Shown here piece by piece: positions 47,301 to 59,420 of a stretch of 64,000 bases of DNA (the first letter of the stretch is position 1; each line of letters starts with the position of its first letter). The DNA is taken from assembly GCA_003993805.1 (NCBI GenBank), contig RSEF01000003.1:42804308-42868307 (forward strand), read 5' to 3'. The notes under the pieces are model-generated. The model was given only the letters and a program-made list of their open reading frames with translations. It was not told where the DNA came from and did no database searches. The position numbers were made by a program, and so were the translations under genes. Source of the DNA: Himantopus leucocephalus (taxonomy: Eukaryota; Chordata; Aves; Charadriiformes; Recurvirostridae).

Positions 47301-49988
47301 CGTTTGCGGGGAGGGGCCATTGAGCAACCAGTCTCTTGAGCTAAATGTTAAAAGCAAAAAGCTGCACCCACGCATGCAAGGTATATTGAGATCAGCTGCT
47401 GACATCCTTACTCCCCCTGAACAGCCCTTTATTCTGTGACAATCATATTGCTTCCAGCAAGGCTACTCATGAACTAAGGCCCCATCAGTGTTTAAGCAAA
47501 GCTGGCAGAACTTGGCTGCCTGTATTTCTGTCTAGCAGTGAATTTGTAAGAGTGTCCATACCTATAGAATAGCTTTCATTCTATGTAGCATCCATTTTTT
47601 ATGCAGTGTTCATTTTCTTTCTTACTGGTCATTTTGCTCTGATAAAATTCAGAAGCATTTATCAGCTGGTAGAGGCCCACCAAATGTGGAGTCACAATAA
47701 CAGCTGTTTTGGCGATCTCGCATTTGGAGATCCTGCCGGATGTGCAGCAGGAAAGTCATGTTGGTTTTAGCTAAATTATCGATGGAGCTTTTGCTCGGTG
47801 GGGCAGCCTTGGACTGTTTTATGTGACAGGAGTGCTCTGTGACATTATAAGGGTCAGTGGGTCCTTTTTGGTGAACTACAAGAGATGGTATTCAGGAACT
47901 TGTGGATTTTCTAGGTTTTGTGGACCCAGCACAACTCATTGCCCACTGCAAATTTCTTGTCTTTTGTAGTTCTTTGCACAGGTTCTGAACACTTCTGTTC
48001 AGTGCTGTTCCGGAAAGCCGTCAAAATTAACGGTACAATACGTGTGAGTAAGTGCTACTCAGAACAGGTGAGGATTGTGGAATGGCCCTAGAGACAAGTT
48101 TTACTTGTTTAGTTTCATTGAGGTCAGGAATCTTTTTCTTCCCGCTTGCCCACAGTGTCTTCCAGAATGAGCAGAGTAGGCAACAAGTCTAGTACAAAAA
48201 CCATACAGGAAGTATTTTGAACCCCATCTCTTCTCTAAAAACTGACAGCCCCTTTTTGTGTACCACGGAAACAGAGAAGATTCACAAGCCTCTTATACCA
48301 CTCCTTTCAGTAGCAAGTAAGTGAAACAACATAAAACTTCTTCCTGAACTCCTGTGAGAATTCACAATCCAGGAATTTGGAGAATGAATCACAAAAATCT
48401 TTTGTAAGGGATACTGCCAGAGATGTTAACTATTTGAAAACAGTATCAATGGTTGCAGAATATTTTTAGAGACTTTTTCCCCAACTTTTCAATTTTATTC
48501 TCAGCTATTATTTTTCTAGGGCCTGCTGAAAAGCTCAGTGTTCTCTGCTGCTTCAGCTAGTGCTAAGCAGGCTAATGCGTCACAAAAACAATTTCCATGT
48601 CAAGGCAGCTGTTTATAGTGAATAGGAGTTAAATGACAAGTTGTTCCAGGAGTGCTGGAACAAGTGAAGCCTGATTTTCTCCAGATCTATGTCTCATGCT
48701 TGACTTAGAGCTGTTTCTATAACTGGGGCGTTTCTTATGAGACTTTGTTGTGCAGACTCTTTCATATTGGGTGATGTGTAGGATCATTATGCAGGGTTCT
48801 CCTCACAGAGGTCATATATCAGATGCATTTATAGGGTTCATTACTTCTGTTGGGTCACTAATTTTCAGGAGGGTGATAAAGGATCATGTCTTTGATGCTT
48901 CAAGTATGTTTCCATCAGTGCTCTCTGCCTGGAGTATTTTAAGGTTAGTGGGGGGAGAGATAAACAGATTGACATGCCTGCACATACATAGCGATCATGT
49001 AAGTCCTGTTTCCTTGGGAAAGCATGATAATCATAGCAAATATTAGGCAAGCTATACTAAAGGGCGTGCAAAACCAAGTGAAATGGATAAGGCAGGGTAA
49101 CTTGAGGAGCAAACAATTAGGAAATAACCCAGAATAAGTCATACAGCATGTTTTTTTGTAATACTAGCAATCAGTGTGCTTCAACGTTGGTTTAAATGAA
49201 CATTTGTAAACTGAGTGTGTTCGGAAACCGTGTTAGCTTATGAAAAAGCAGTGATGCTTCCCTGTAATTTTCTTTAATAAATAAGATATAAAATCTGCTA
49301 ATATATTTTTGTAGAATTTCTGATGGTGGCTAAACACCTGTGACTGATATTACCTAGCTACATTGCAGAAAATCTGTCAGTATTTTGTCTTTTCTGTTAC
49401 AGCAAGGTAACTACTGGGCCTGAGCTATCTCTCTGTAAAGATTCATATTGTTGTACAGTGAACCGACAGTCCGCATAAGCCAAATATACCACAGAGTAAA
49501 ACAATGAGTTTGGTTCTCAATGGCATCCTTTTGGCAATGTAACATGGATACAAACACATATATCCAATTTCAGACCAGGGTACTATGACAGGCTCTTCAT
49601 GGGAATAGAGCATCTGACCCAATATACCAGTAGGAGCTGGTCTATGTGAGAGACATGTAAGAGCCTAATAATTATTTGCATCTATGATTATACTGGCATT
49701 GGTCCTCTTGTGAATACTGGTATAAAGGACCTTATTCCCAAGCCAGAGTAAGTAAAAATAATGGTGTAGACAGTTTGTATACAAGTACATCGTGATCGCC
49801 TGAGGAGTGGTTTTAATAATTTGCTTAGAGCTTGACTGCCATGGATAAGCAATAAATGCAAATCTGTTATGTAATGAAACCTATCATTACATTTCTTGTG
49901 ACCTGTGAGACAGGATTCCTGCACATTACAGTGTCTTTCTTTACTTACATGTATCCTATGTCTGATGCAATATTTTTCTGTTTTGCAG
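41307..49988 (+). other. GPR137B: GPR137B intron 1 (within coding sequence)
   Basis: 8,682-bp phase-0 GT-AG intron. It contains an ATT/GTT microsatellite at 41620-41652. I see no CR1 copy, RNA gene or coding segment of a known family. Open readings up to 144 codons (around 41892-42586) overlap each other on both strands and lack domains. Confidence 0.85.
41620..41652. repeat. ATT/GTT trinucleotide microsatellite
   Basis: About 33 bp of ATT units passing into GTT units within GPR137B intron 1. Imperfect and likely polymorphic. Confidence 0.85.
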
Positions 49989-50038
49989 GTGATTTTCAAA
50001 GCTAAGTCAAAATATTCCCCAGAGCTACTGAAATACAG
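49989..50038 (+). CDS. GPR137B: GPR137B coding exon 2: TM3-TM4 loop
   Basis: A 50-bp microexon-like segment encoding VIFKAKSKYSPELLKY plus two bases of the next Arg codon (residues 124-140). It is identical in wording to the mammalian loop. Acceptor TTTTGCAG ends at 49988 and donor GTAAGA starts at 50039. Phase 0 to phase 2. The first Val joins FTQ of exon 1. The loop is basic, as expected for a non-luminal segment. Confidence 0.94.
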
Positions 50039-51588
50039 GTAAGAACTACGCAAACATTTAATGCGGTAAAGAATAGAAGCCATGCTCTTTGAGAAACACT
50101 ACATCTTTGATAATTTGTGACACTCATCTCAGCTATTCATATTTGTATACCAGTGTTTTATGGTGATGGTTCTGAGGCCAGCTTCTTCCTATGACATTTA
50201 GAAATCTTTGTCATTTCCCAACACAAGCACTGTTTTTAGACATTCACGTATTTCAGTGGCAAATATTTCAAACGCAGGCAGAAAACACTCACCCTGGTGA
50301 TTCGTTTACAGGTTCTTAACGTTTGTATTGCTAGGTGCATTTAGATCCAGTGCTTTGGTAAAGGTAGCAGAGTGATGTATTTGTTTTGACAGGAATGAGT
50401 GGGACTGGGTATGTATTAATTTGTGAGGTCAGTGGTAATAAAAGACTCAAAAGTTTTGGGAAGATGAGAGAAGAGTTGTGAAGGGAAAGAGCTAGCGAGA
50501 ATGGATTCAACTTGATGATGCGTTTGGAAGCTCACAGATAACCTCCCCTGACTCCATAGAGTTGAGGTTATGGTAGCTTTGCATTTAAGTGGAGAGATTT
50601 GTTTGGGATCTTGTTGAGCACGAGGGATTGTCAGGAACTACTTGAAAGCTCCCCAAAGGGCAGTAATGTCCAGAAAGCTGAGGAAGAGCTCAATAAATTA
50701 ATGTTTATTGTTGCAATGCATAAAAGCCTCAGTTGGGCAATGTTGTTTAGACAGGGGGAGAGAGAGAGGTTGTCTCCATTCTAAAGAAAGAATTTACAAT
50801 CTGAATTCAGGATAGGAAAACGGAGTAATTTGAAATTGAAATCTGACCTGTTATTTGCTGACTGTTAGGAGAACATAGTACCGTTTCAGCAGGTCAAATA
50901 TTAACATTGTCATTACCCTGGAAAGTTTGTTATCCAATTGGGGTTTGATACAGCTGGAGAGGTGAACGTCTGGAGCAAATGCTTCAGAAACCATGTTTGG
51001 TAGAATGGCAGTACAGTGAGAGCAGGCTTCGGGTGAGCTGGTGAGGGTATGGGACACGCAGGGTGTGATGGCTGACTGAGGGATGTGAGGATGCTGAACC
51101 TCAGCTGATGCAGAAATTGTCAGGATGGGAACAGAGAGGCTGCATCTATTTTGATGGCCTCGGGAATGCTTTGAAGTTAGTGGGTCTGTGTGCATAGCTT
51201 GGCCACATCCCAAACCCCAAGGGGCAAGAGCTGGATGCTCCCCTTTGCACTCTGGTTTCTGTGGGAAGGAAATCCAGGAGTATGGGCTGGCAGACAAGCA
51301 CAGCACACACCAGCCAGGTCCGCAGTGCAAGCGTGCCTGCCTCTGATGGTACGCATAAGCAAGAGGAACAAAGAGGATGGCTTTGCACAAAGCCTGGGCT
51401 GCAGGTCAGGGTGGTATAGGGCAGGTCTGTGAACTTGTTCCTGGCTGGCTTTAGAGGTGAGAGGTAGAAGCTTTGAACTTCATCTGTTACTGACGTTTGT
51501 AGCAAGGTTTTGTTCCTGAAAACTGCTTGAAAATGTCTTTCTTCAAGCAGAGGAAGCTTGTGATATTTAGTCAATGCCTATGAAGTGA

Positions 51589-51613
51589 CTATATCAGCAC
51601 CATGCTGATATAG
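51589..51613. repeat. Inverted repeat: 11-bp arms, 3-nt loop
   Basis: CTATATCAGCA, loop CCA, TGCTGATATAG: a perfect stem in GPR137B intron 2. It is too short for a miRNA precursor on its own. Confidence 0.85.
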
Positions 51614-51990
51614 CTCTTGGAGCATTTCCGTTCCTAAACACTTATGTATTGTGACTGGAATTACTCATGCACAGACTACCCTCCCCACAACAGCTCCATG
51701 TCCACCCTGACTCCTGCCTACTGCATTTCTAATGCAAATCACTCTTCGACCTGGTCTAGCCTTTTCTCTCTTATTCAGCTCTGTTGGTAAAGAATAGAAG
51801 TGACAGGACTTCAGTAGTGTTTTGTTTTAATATCCAGATCTCTTAGCATGAATGTGATTAGCCTTTGTAAAAGAACCATATATATAAAGCTGACCTCGTT
51901 TCCTATCTTATACTGAGCAACTGAAATGGTGCAATACGTGCACACCCACAGCTGAGGTCCTGAATCTTAATTGTAACAGGCTGGTGAAAG

Positions 51991-52101
51991 ATCACAGAAT
52001 CACAGTGGTTTGGGCTGAAATGGACCTCTAAAGATCATCTAGCCCAACCCCCATCCCATGAGCAGAGACATCTTTCATTAGATCGCATTGCTCAAATCCT
52101 G
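51991..52101 (-). mobile_element. CR1 LINE 3' fragment in GPR137B intron 2
   Basis: The plus strand begins ATCACAGAATCACAGTGGTT then TGGGCTGAAATGGACCTCTA and AAGATCATCTAGCCCAACCC, the exact reverse of the CR1 3' UTR. It continues into CATGAGCAGAGACATCTTTC. Only about 110 bp remain. Similarity to the usual end is high, so it is relatively young. It is antisense to GPR137B. Confidence 0.88.
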
Positions 52102-53822
52102 ATGGAGAGATGGATGATAGAAAGATTAATGGCCTACAGACAGGGGCTGGAGTCTGCACTTACTGAATTTGATTTTTCTTCATTTCTGAATGTTCACTTT
52201 TTTTTTTTCCTAATTCTCTTTAATAAATGTCAGACCTTATTGCCTGGTATTGGCATTTCTGCAATAAATAATGGCAACATAAACAGGGCAACAGAGAGGT
52301 AGGACTGCGGTCTGTGTATTGGCACAGGTCTCAGAAATCAGAATAATTTCAGATACGGAAACAATAGATAAAATCCTATCAGAGATCCAGAATCTTAAGC
52401 AAACTTTACTCAGCACAGCCTTCAATGATGTTAGTCACTGTGGCAAAAGACCTCAAGGCAAAGCCTGTGCCAGCCCAACTTCATATTTAAACAGTCCTTC
52501 TGCACGTCTCCCTGGGCTTGGGGATTTCTTGCATTCACAGCCTGGGTTTGGATGAGGCTCGCTGTGCTGTGTGTGCATGCCTTGTTACACACAAGCCTCA
52601 GACACTGTATGGTTTCTGAGGAAACCACATACAAAATGCAGTAGTTTCAGACAGATTTTCCTGTTAAACAAGGCAAAGCTCACTGCATTCATCTGAAGTT
52701 TGATTTTAAGCTCAAAGAAAAACTTAGGGGTGCATCCACCCTGACACAGAAAGAACAGAATACCCTGGCACACGCCTTCCCCGGCCAAGCCAGATTACAC
52801 ACAGCTCCTTTTAAGGGACTAGCCCCAAAATGGGGATTAGGCACAACAGGCTTTTGAACAGTCACTGGCACAGTCTAGAAGCACCTCTCCTGCCCTGCCT
52901 TTCTGTTTTCTAAAAAACCCCATATGCTTATTCATGCCATGTAGGTGCCTTGTAGTTGAGCTGTAAGGACACATTCTGCCTTTAGGTGAGTTAGGAATGC
53001 TTTCTGCAGCTGCTGAGACCCTAAAACTGCCCTGAGAGACACAGCCTGCATCTCCATCAGGGCTTACTCAGAAGTTCAGTAACAATGCTTCTATTGTCAA
53101 AAAAGGCAGCCGTTTCCCTGGCCACATCATGTTAATAAGCGGGATGGAAGATCATTATGTGAAGAGCTGCACAACTGACTGGCCACGACAGCTCACCCTG
53201 GCTCGTATGGGAGTGTGTGGGCATGACAGCACAACAGTGTTGGGTTTTTTGCTAAACTCTGTCAAGGAGGAGCCTGGCCTGGAAACCTCTAAGTCTTGCT
53301 GGTTGCAAGCCAGCATCAAGGGCGTGCAGGCTGTGCTGAAGCAGAAGGTCCCTTTGACTAAGCTGAGCGAAAAAAAAGCAGGTACTTACTGTCCCATGAG
53401 CAGGCAGCACGTAAGAGCATATCTTTCCTTGTAAGCCCGAACCCCATAAGAATCTTTTAACTGCAGTACAATGGAGGAGCAGACATGACATTATTAAATA
53501 GGCTTTTGGAGGGGGAGGAAAGGAAGACACGACTGACACTTAAAGACTTTTGAGATATTAATAAAATCTGTAAATGTACCACTGCTACAACTTGGAACTG
53601 CATTCTCCAAAGGAAGTTATGTGAGAGAGGAGCTTCAGGACTTGAGTGCTTCCACCATTAGACTGTGAGGTTTAAAGGAACTACCTCTAGCTGCTTATCC
53701 TAAAAACAGAGCCCTGCCCCGGAAGGTTAAGAATGAGCACAATCTTCCCCCTGAGAGGGAATTTCCATGACTGGAAAGAAGGGCATTATCATTGATTCAC
53801 AAGCAGGGACTTTTAGGCCTTC

Positions 53823-53922
53823 NNNNNNNNNNNNNNNNNNNNNNNNNNNNNNNNNNNNNNNNNNNNNNNNNNNNNNNNNNNNNNNNNNNNNNNNNNNNNN
53901 NNNNNNNNNNNNNNNNNNNNNN
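53823..53922. other. 100-N assembly gap in GPR137B intron 2
   Basis: Exactly 100 Ns. The right flank is a CR1 3' end, so the missing DNA is likely the rest of a CR1 copy. It lies about 1.3 kb before exon 3 and hides no expected coding sequence. Confidence 0.98.
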
Positions 53923-53963
53923 TAAAGGTCCCTTCCAACCTCAACAATTCTATGATTCTATAA
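53923..53963 (+). mobile_element. CR1 3' terminus emerging from an assembly gap
   Basis: AAAGGTCCCTTCCAACCTCA then ACAATTCTATGATTCTAT is the canonical CR1 3' end, with two ATTCTATG-type terminal units, in plus orientation. The element's body falls in the gap. Confidence 0.85.
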
Positions 53964-54291
53964 AAGTTCTCAAAGGTATACCCCTTCCTTTCTTGCCCTC
54001 TGAAAAGAAGCCACTAAGCTTCAGCTTTGTAGCTGGGTTGATGCTATCCCAAAAGGATATGAATGTGTGAAAGAAAAAGATCACCATTGGGTAAAGTATT
54101 TTTAAACAGTCAGAATTTGATTCCTCAGGGACAGTCTGGATGTTTGTTATCAGCCAAATTCAAAGTTCCCAGCAAATATGAAAAGCTACGGCCAAAACCT
54201 CTTGTTTAGTCACTGGAGATTATGACCCTTATAAGTAATTGCCTTGGTCAGCAATGATAATGAAGTAAGCAAACACCTGAAATGGAAAGGT

Positions 54292-54313
54292 GCTTTTTTT
54301 TTTTTTTTTTTTN
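54292..54313. repeat. Poly-T run ending in a single N
   Basis: About 21 T followed by one N at 54313. A homopolymer slip or a contig join is likely; the true length is uncertain. Confidence 0.8.
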
Positions 54314-54476
54314 AGCTGTGTGTAGGACTAAAGAGCAATTAGAAGCAGCTTTTCTTGAGTATGCAGTACACTTATATTGCAGGTATCAGTGCAGAGTAGG
54401 TGTGAAAAAACAGATGGAGACATTCAGTTCAGCTTCTGGGTTTCTGTCTGTCACATCTCTGTTCCAGCTCTGCTCC

Positions 54477-54557
54477 TGTAGTTGTGCAAATGAACGTTTT
54501 GCCTGGCATAGATGGCNTGTAGTTGTGCAAATGAACATTTTGCCTGGCATAGATGGC
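54477..54557. repeat. Two 40-bp copies around a single N (probable false duplication)
   Basis: 54477-54516 and 54518-54557 are the same 40 bp with one G/A difference, split by an N at 54517. The arrangement matches the pairs near 33 kb and is best read as unmerged contig ends. Confidence 0.85.
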
Positions 54558-55197
54558 AAAATGTCAACCCAGAATCAATATGTGTATTTAAGTTTCTTGA
54601 TGTTTCTTTCAGGAGGTTGCCCATGACCAAGTTAGTCAGGAAAAGGGACAGAGAAAAATTCTGGGGAACCAGTAACTCAGAGATTTTTCCTACTGTTAGA
54701 CAGTTCCCTAATTTAATATGAAATCTGATGGCAAACATCAGCAGTCAGTGATGCTTCTCATGGCAGTGGTGGTGTAGTAAAACCAGGGTCAAAACCGGTC
54801 CATTCCAGGCAACTCAACCTTTTGCAAGGTTTCTCCTGTCAGTGAGTAGTGGGAGGGTTTGTGCTGTGTATGAAGTGCATGCTCTAAGAAAGTTTGTCTG
54901 TATTTTAAGTAGTTTTTAAGAACTGTGCTGTTGTATTTCAGTCTTCCATGTTTTGCTGCTTGACATTAGTTTCTTTACTTACAGCTTGTTGTGTAACTGT
55001 AAAAACAGGTTTGAAATGAGCTAAGAGAATCTCTCCAGCAATCTGGAGTGCTTTGATTTGGGCTTGGGTTGCTGGTCACTCTGTCAGCTGTGGCAGCCCA
55101 ACACGTCCAGCTTTCATTGCTCAGAGTGCAACTTCCATCTCATGACTGACACTTGCTGAACAATGTTGTTAAAACTGTTTTCTCCTCACTCTCCCAG

Positions 55198-55420
55198 GTT
55201 GCCACTCTACCTGGCTTCTCTTTTCATAAGTCTCCTCTTCCTCTTGGTGAATTTAACATGTGCAGTATTGGTGAGGACACAGAATTCAGAGAGAAAAGTC
55301 ATTGTCTCTGTCCGGGTGGCAATTAATGACACATTGTTTGTGCTGTGCGCTGTTTCACTCTCCATCTGCCTGTATAAGATTTCCAAGATGTCTTTAGCCA
55401 ACATTTACTTGGAGTCCAAG
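55198..55420 (+). CDS. GPR137B: GPR137B coding exon 3: TM4 and TM5
   Basis: 223 bp, phase 2 to phase 0, residues 140-214. It reads [20 protein letters not shown], then [20 protein letters not shown], then [16 protein letters not shown]. Hydrophobic stretches at about 141-165 and 175-201 are TM4 and TM5. Acceptor CTCTCCCAG ends at 55197 and donor GTAAGG begins at 55421. The reading frame continues after the donor but loses similarity at once. Confidence 0.96.
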
Positions 55421-58400
55421 GTAAGGTACATTTTCAGTTCTTTTCAAGTACCTTCTGAGAGACAAAGGCAGTGCGAGGCGAAGTCACACAGTTCTTTAAA
55501 TCCCCTGAGAGCTGGAGGCCTTAAACTTCACAGCTTGTGCTTGGCTGGCCATCCTGCTCGATTTATTAATTAAATATTAAGTGCTAGCAAGGGTGCTTTT
55601 GGCTAACACCAGTGACCCCAAAATATGTATTTTTGAGGCAGAGTTTACGGAACTTATTGGCTGGAGTTTCTCACAGCTGTTTTTCAGGTGGATACTGCTT
55701 TCTCCAGATCCCCGTCCGAAGACCATTTCATTTCAGTACTGCTACATAGAAGTGGTCTATACTTTGGGATCCTTCAGCTTGTCAAATTATTGACTAATTA
55801 AGTTAAATGTTTACGGTAGCAGCATGCTGAAAATAAGCCAGACAGAGGAATATGAATCTCCCTTTATACATTTGCATACTGTCCTATCAATAATGAGAAT
55901 GTGTTTTAAAAGACTTAATGCATTATAAATTCAGCCAAGTGGGGAGAAGGGGAAAAATGTCTCTCATATTACTCTACAAAATATTCTTTAAAAAAATATT
56001 GTTAGGTTTTCAGCTTTGGACACATTCAGTGGTCAAGGCTCTGGGTGGCATCACATAAGCCTGCAGTGGTTATTATAAAATCAGTGAAGGTGTTTTGTAT
56101 TTATTATAAATAATGACACAGGGCTTTCAAAGGTCCTTGCATTTGCAGTAGATAGTTAAAACTTAAAATAAATTACTATTTTGACCAATAGCACATTACC
56201 TTTACCACAACAAACCTTTCAAAAATGTACTTTTCAGCTGCTATGTAGAAAACCTTATAATAAAATTCTTCTCTCCATTTACTTAATCAGGTGAAAGTAG
56301 TACTTTTCCCGTTTAATCGAATCTGGCCATACTGCACAACAACTGAAAGTTCAGGGCTGACTAGAAGATTTAAAAACACAGCTTAGTTTGTTTTGTTTCT
56401 TTCAAGCCTGTCACTTGCTGACCAAAGGGCATGGGCAATGGATTATTTTTACTAGTAAGAAAAGCTTTTCTACTGCTGCAAATCACAGAAGCGTAAATCT
56501 CTAACAAAGCAGTGTTAACCTAAGGGAGTCTTTGCGAGATTACTTTGTTCCGTTTCCTCCTCCTGCAGGAAACTTGATCTTCTTTACTTCAAGCTATTTC
56601 ACAAAACCCAAACAAACTCTAACTTTATTGCAGACAGGAAGAGACAGAAAGCTCAGCTGATGAAAGTTTGAATGTGGAAATGAGAATTAAAGAGTGCTTT
56701 GCTCCTTTCTGCTGACCTGAAATGGGAGTTCCTCTGGGGACTTCCAGTAGGATTTGACTGCACATACTTAGGGATACAGATGGCTGGAGCTGGCAGCGAA
56801 AAAACATCCTGGTTTAATCTGCTACTGTTGTGCTGAAAAAAATAGCTGAAGAAGAAAAATCCATTCTCTGCAGTGATATGATAGAAGTAGCGTTGGAGAT
56901 AATGCGTGTTCTGCGGTGCATGTAGACAGGCATTGGTAGTGGCAGCCTTTCATTTACATCTCCCATCTACTGGCACATATCTTCTGACCACATGTGAAAA
57001 TACATTCACCTCTGTCACCTGGCATGGGGGACCACCCTGGTACTCTGCCAAGGCTACGGCGGCACGAGGAGGTGCACAGCCCTGCCCTTAGATGCCGACT
57101 GGGGCCAGGTCTGTGCTGGCCAGAAGCACATGTAGTGGGACATGGTACAAACTCGGGGCTCCCTCTCTCTTCTGTAGGGGCCTGTGACTGAAAAGGGATT
57201 CCTCTGGCTTTACTTTTACTGTTGCACTCTCCATTCCCCAGTCCACTAAGTATATTTGACTGGCAGCAAAACCAGGATACTTTTACCCCCTTTTTTGTAT
57301 TTGGTGGGATTGAAGTTTGTTAAATCTGCAGCATATTTAACTATTAACTACTAAAGAATGACAGCTATGTAGGGAAACCTATATAGGGGAATACTGACCC
57401 CATTCTGCTCTTCACTTCTGCTATCCCCAGTCTGTAAATGCCACTGAGCTGGGATATGGTAGGTGCCAGTCAGCAGCTTCTCTCTGCTCTCTCACCCTCG
57501 GTTTCCATGACAGCATCACTGACTTGCTAGTACCGAAGGAGAATAGAGAAGTACCTCGCAAACGTTTCCTCTTTGTGGCATTTCCTGCTTGCTCGCCTTG
57601 CCACAGCTTTCACCACTGCCTACTATGTATCTGGCTTCGATTCCTGTATAGCAGCAGGCTTTTGGCTCACTCCTGACATAGCTGCAGGTTGTGGCCCGGT
57701 GAATGGTGGTAGTTCCAGCATGTTGTAAGCAAGAATTCAGTCAGAGAGGCTGACTGTACTGGGGATTTTGTGATACTCCTGAGCCTGACTGTTCCACGAA
57801 TCAGTATTATTTTGTTGGGAAAACAGGCAAACTGGTTTTCTGGAAGCTTTTCAGACTAGTCCCTGAGCTGCTCTTTAGTGACACTCACCAGGGAGTGCAG
57901 ACTGAGGAGCTGGTTTGACAGAGCCATAGGGACAATAGCCATCAGCGTGGGTGAGCAGCAGAGGGGCCCTAGTAGTCTCCCGAAGGCCAGGGATTCAGGA
58001 CATGGTGACTCGGTGACTTTCCCTGGTAGTTCACTAGCCATTCTGTTATGTCTGTGCTCTACCTGCCACAGCGCTTTGGACCTCTGCTCCTTGGCTCCAA
58101 ACCTGGAAGCAGAGTGTGTGAGTGAAGGGAATAAGGTGCAGACATTTCTGTCTCCTGGTATAAAAGGTCCTGTGAGGGTACAAGCAACTTCCCTCTTGGC
58201 CTCTCTCTCCCTCACATAGATGAGAGGAGCCCATCCTTGTGGTGTGGGTCTCTGCCAGGAGAGGGAGAGGGCAGGGCTAGTGAAGCAAATGACTGCAAGG
58301 TATCTTGCTGCTCTAAAAGCACACAGAGCTTTAACCCATCTTGCCTCCTTTGGCTGTGCAAGGTAGTATTCCAGAGCCAACTGCACAGAATTTGCTTTGA

Positions 58401-59270
58401 GCTTCCTTCAAAGCCAGTTCTATTTTTGTATATCTGCCTGCCTCTGTGATCAGACTCACACTGATGCCTGTAGCCATGGTTCCTGGATTCCTTCTTTTCT
58501 TGTTGCTACAACTCCTGTGCTGGTGTCTCAGCCCCCCACAGTGACCCTCCCAGCCTGACACAGTGGTCAGGCGTCTCACTTATTCCTCTCGCTGGATTAG
58601 GCTCTTTCCCCTGCTCTGTCCATTTTTCTCTCTAGGGCTTAAGAACTGTTGTGATTTCACACTTCGTAGTCTCATTCCTCCCCTTGCACCCAGGCTCCAA
58701 CTCACCGACTGCCCCGCCATGGTCACTCTGCCCGTAGGCCGTGCTTCCACTTTGTCTCCTCTGTGTTGACATTAGGCAAGGCAGGATGTTCTGTTCCTGT
58801 CTGTGCTGTGTTTAACTGCTGACTGTTCTGATCTGCTCTGTACTTAGGCAATAGGTGCACAGCAAGCAGTTGTAAAAAGATGCAAGGTTGCATCATGCTA
58901 GCTAGCTGGCATCTGATGCACGATGCTCTACAGCTAATGCACAGCTGAAGGATGAATTCTTTTGCTCCATCTGATACCAAGTGTACTTCTTATGTCTTTT
59001 CATCACTCTGAAAATAGCACTTGTACAATAAGTTGTAGGAATTAGTCACAGCCCGTCTTGGTAAAGGCTGGAACTGCTACCATTGCCTGGAAACCACTGT
59101 ACTGATAAAATACAGGAACATACCTAGTATAGGATATACTGATCAAACAAGGAAAGAGAAAAAGTCATTTGCATTATGCAGAGTAGCATGACAACCCTCA
59201 AAGTCCAAGCAAAGCAATGTTCATGTCAACTTCCCTTACGAATAATAACCTGTGTTTAAATCTCTTCCAG
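55421..59270 (+). other. GPR137B: GPR137B intron 3
   Basis: 3,850-bp phase-0 intron. I see no recognisable repeat or RNA gene. Overlapping open readings of 113 and 176 codons around 57856-58386 lie on opposite strands and have no domain. Confidence 0.85.
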
Positions 59271-59420
59271 GGCTCATCTGTCTGTCAGGTGACAAGTATA
59301 GGAGTGACTGTTATACTACTTTATACCTCACGAGCCTGTTACAATTTGTTCATCTTATCATTTTCCCAAACCAAGAAAGTAAATTCTTTTGATTACGATT
59401 GGTACAACGTATCAGATCAG
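59271..59420 (+). CDS. GPR137B: GPR137B coding exon 4: TM6, with a GC splice donor
   Basis: 150 bp, phase 0-0, residues 215-264: [20 protein letters not shown], then [13 protein letters not shown], then [14 protein letters not shown]6 spans about 218-246; NVS is a potential glycosylation site. Acceptor CTCTTCCAG ends at 59270. The exon ends at SDQ and the following bases are GCAAGT, a consensus GC-type donor (CAG/GCAAGT). Splicing there to 61480 gives SDQ-ADLK, the same order as in mammals. A GT donor 4 bp later exists (see findings). Confidence 0.93.

Larger units (their letters stand above)
50039..55197 (+). other. GPR137B: GPR137B intron 2
   Basis: 5,159-bp phase-2 intron. It holds a CR1 3' fragment on the minus strand (51991-52101), an 11-bp-arm hairpin (51589-51613), a 100-N gap with an adjacent CR1 end (53823-53963), a T-run ending in a single N (54292-54313) and a 40-bp false duplication (54477-54557). 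No other gene was recognised. Confidence 0.85.

Noticed and set aside
50851..51574. 179- and 142-codon minus-strand readings in GPR137B intron 2
   Set aside because: Cys/Ser/Pro-rich without any family motif; they overlap each other in different frames.
57856..58386. 176-codon open reading on the minus strand in GPR137B intron 3
   Set aside because: Intronic, no domain, overlapped by a 113-codon plus-strand reading. Local composition explains both.
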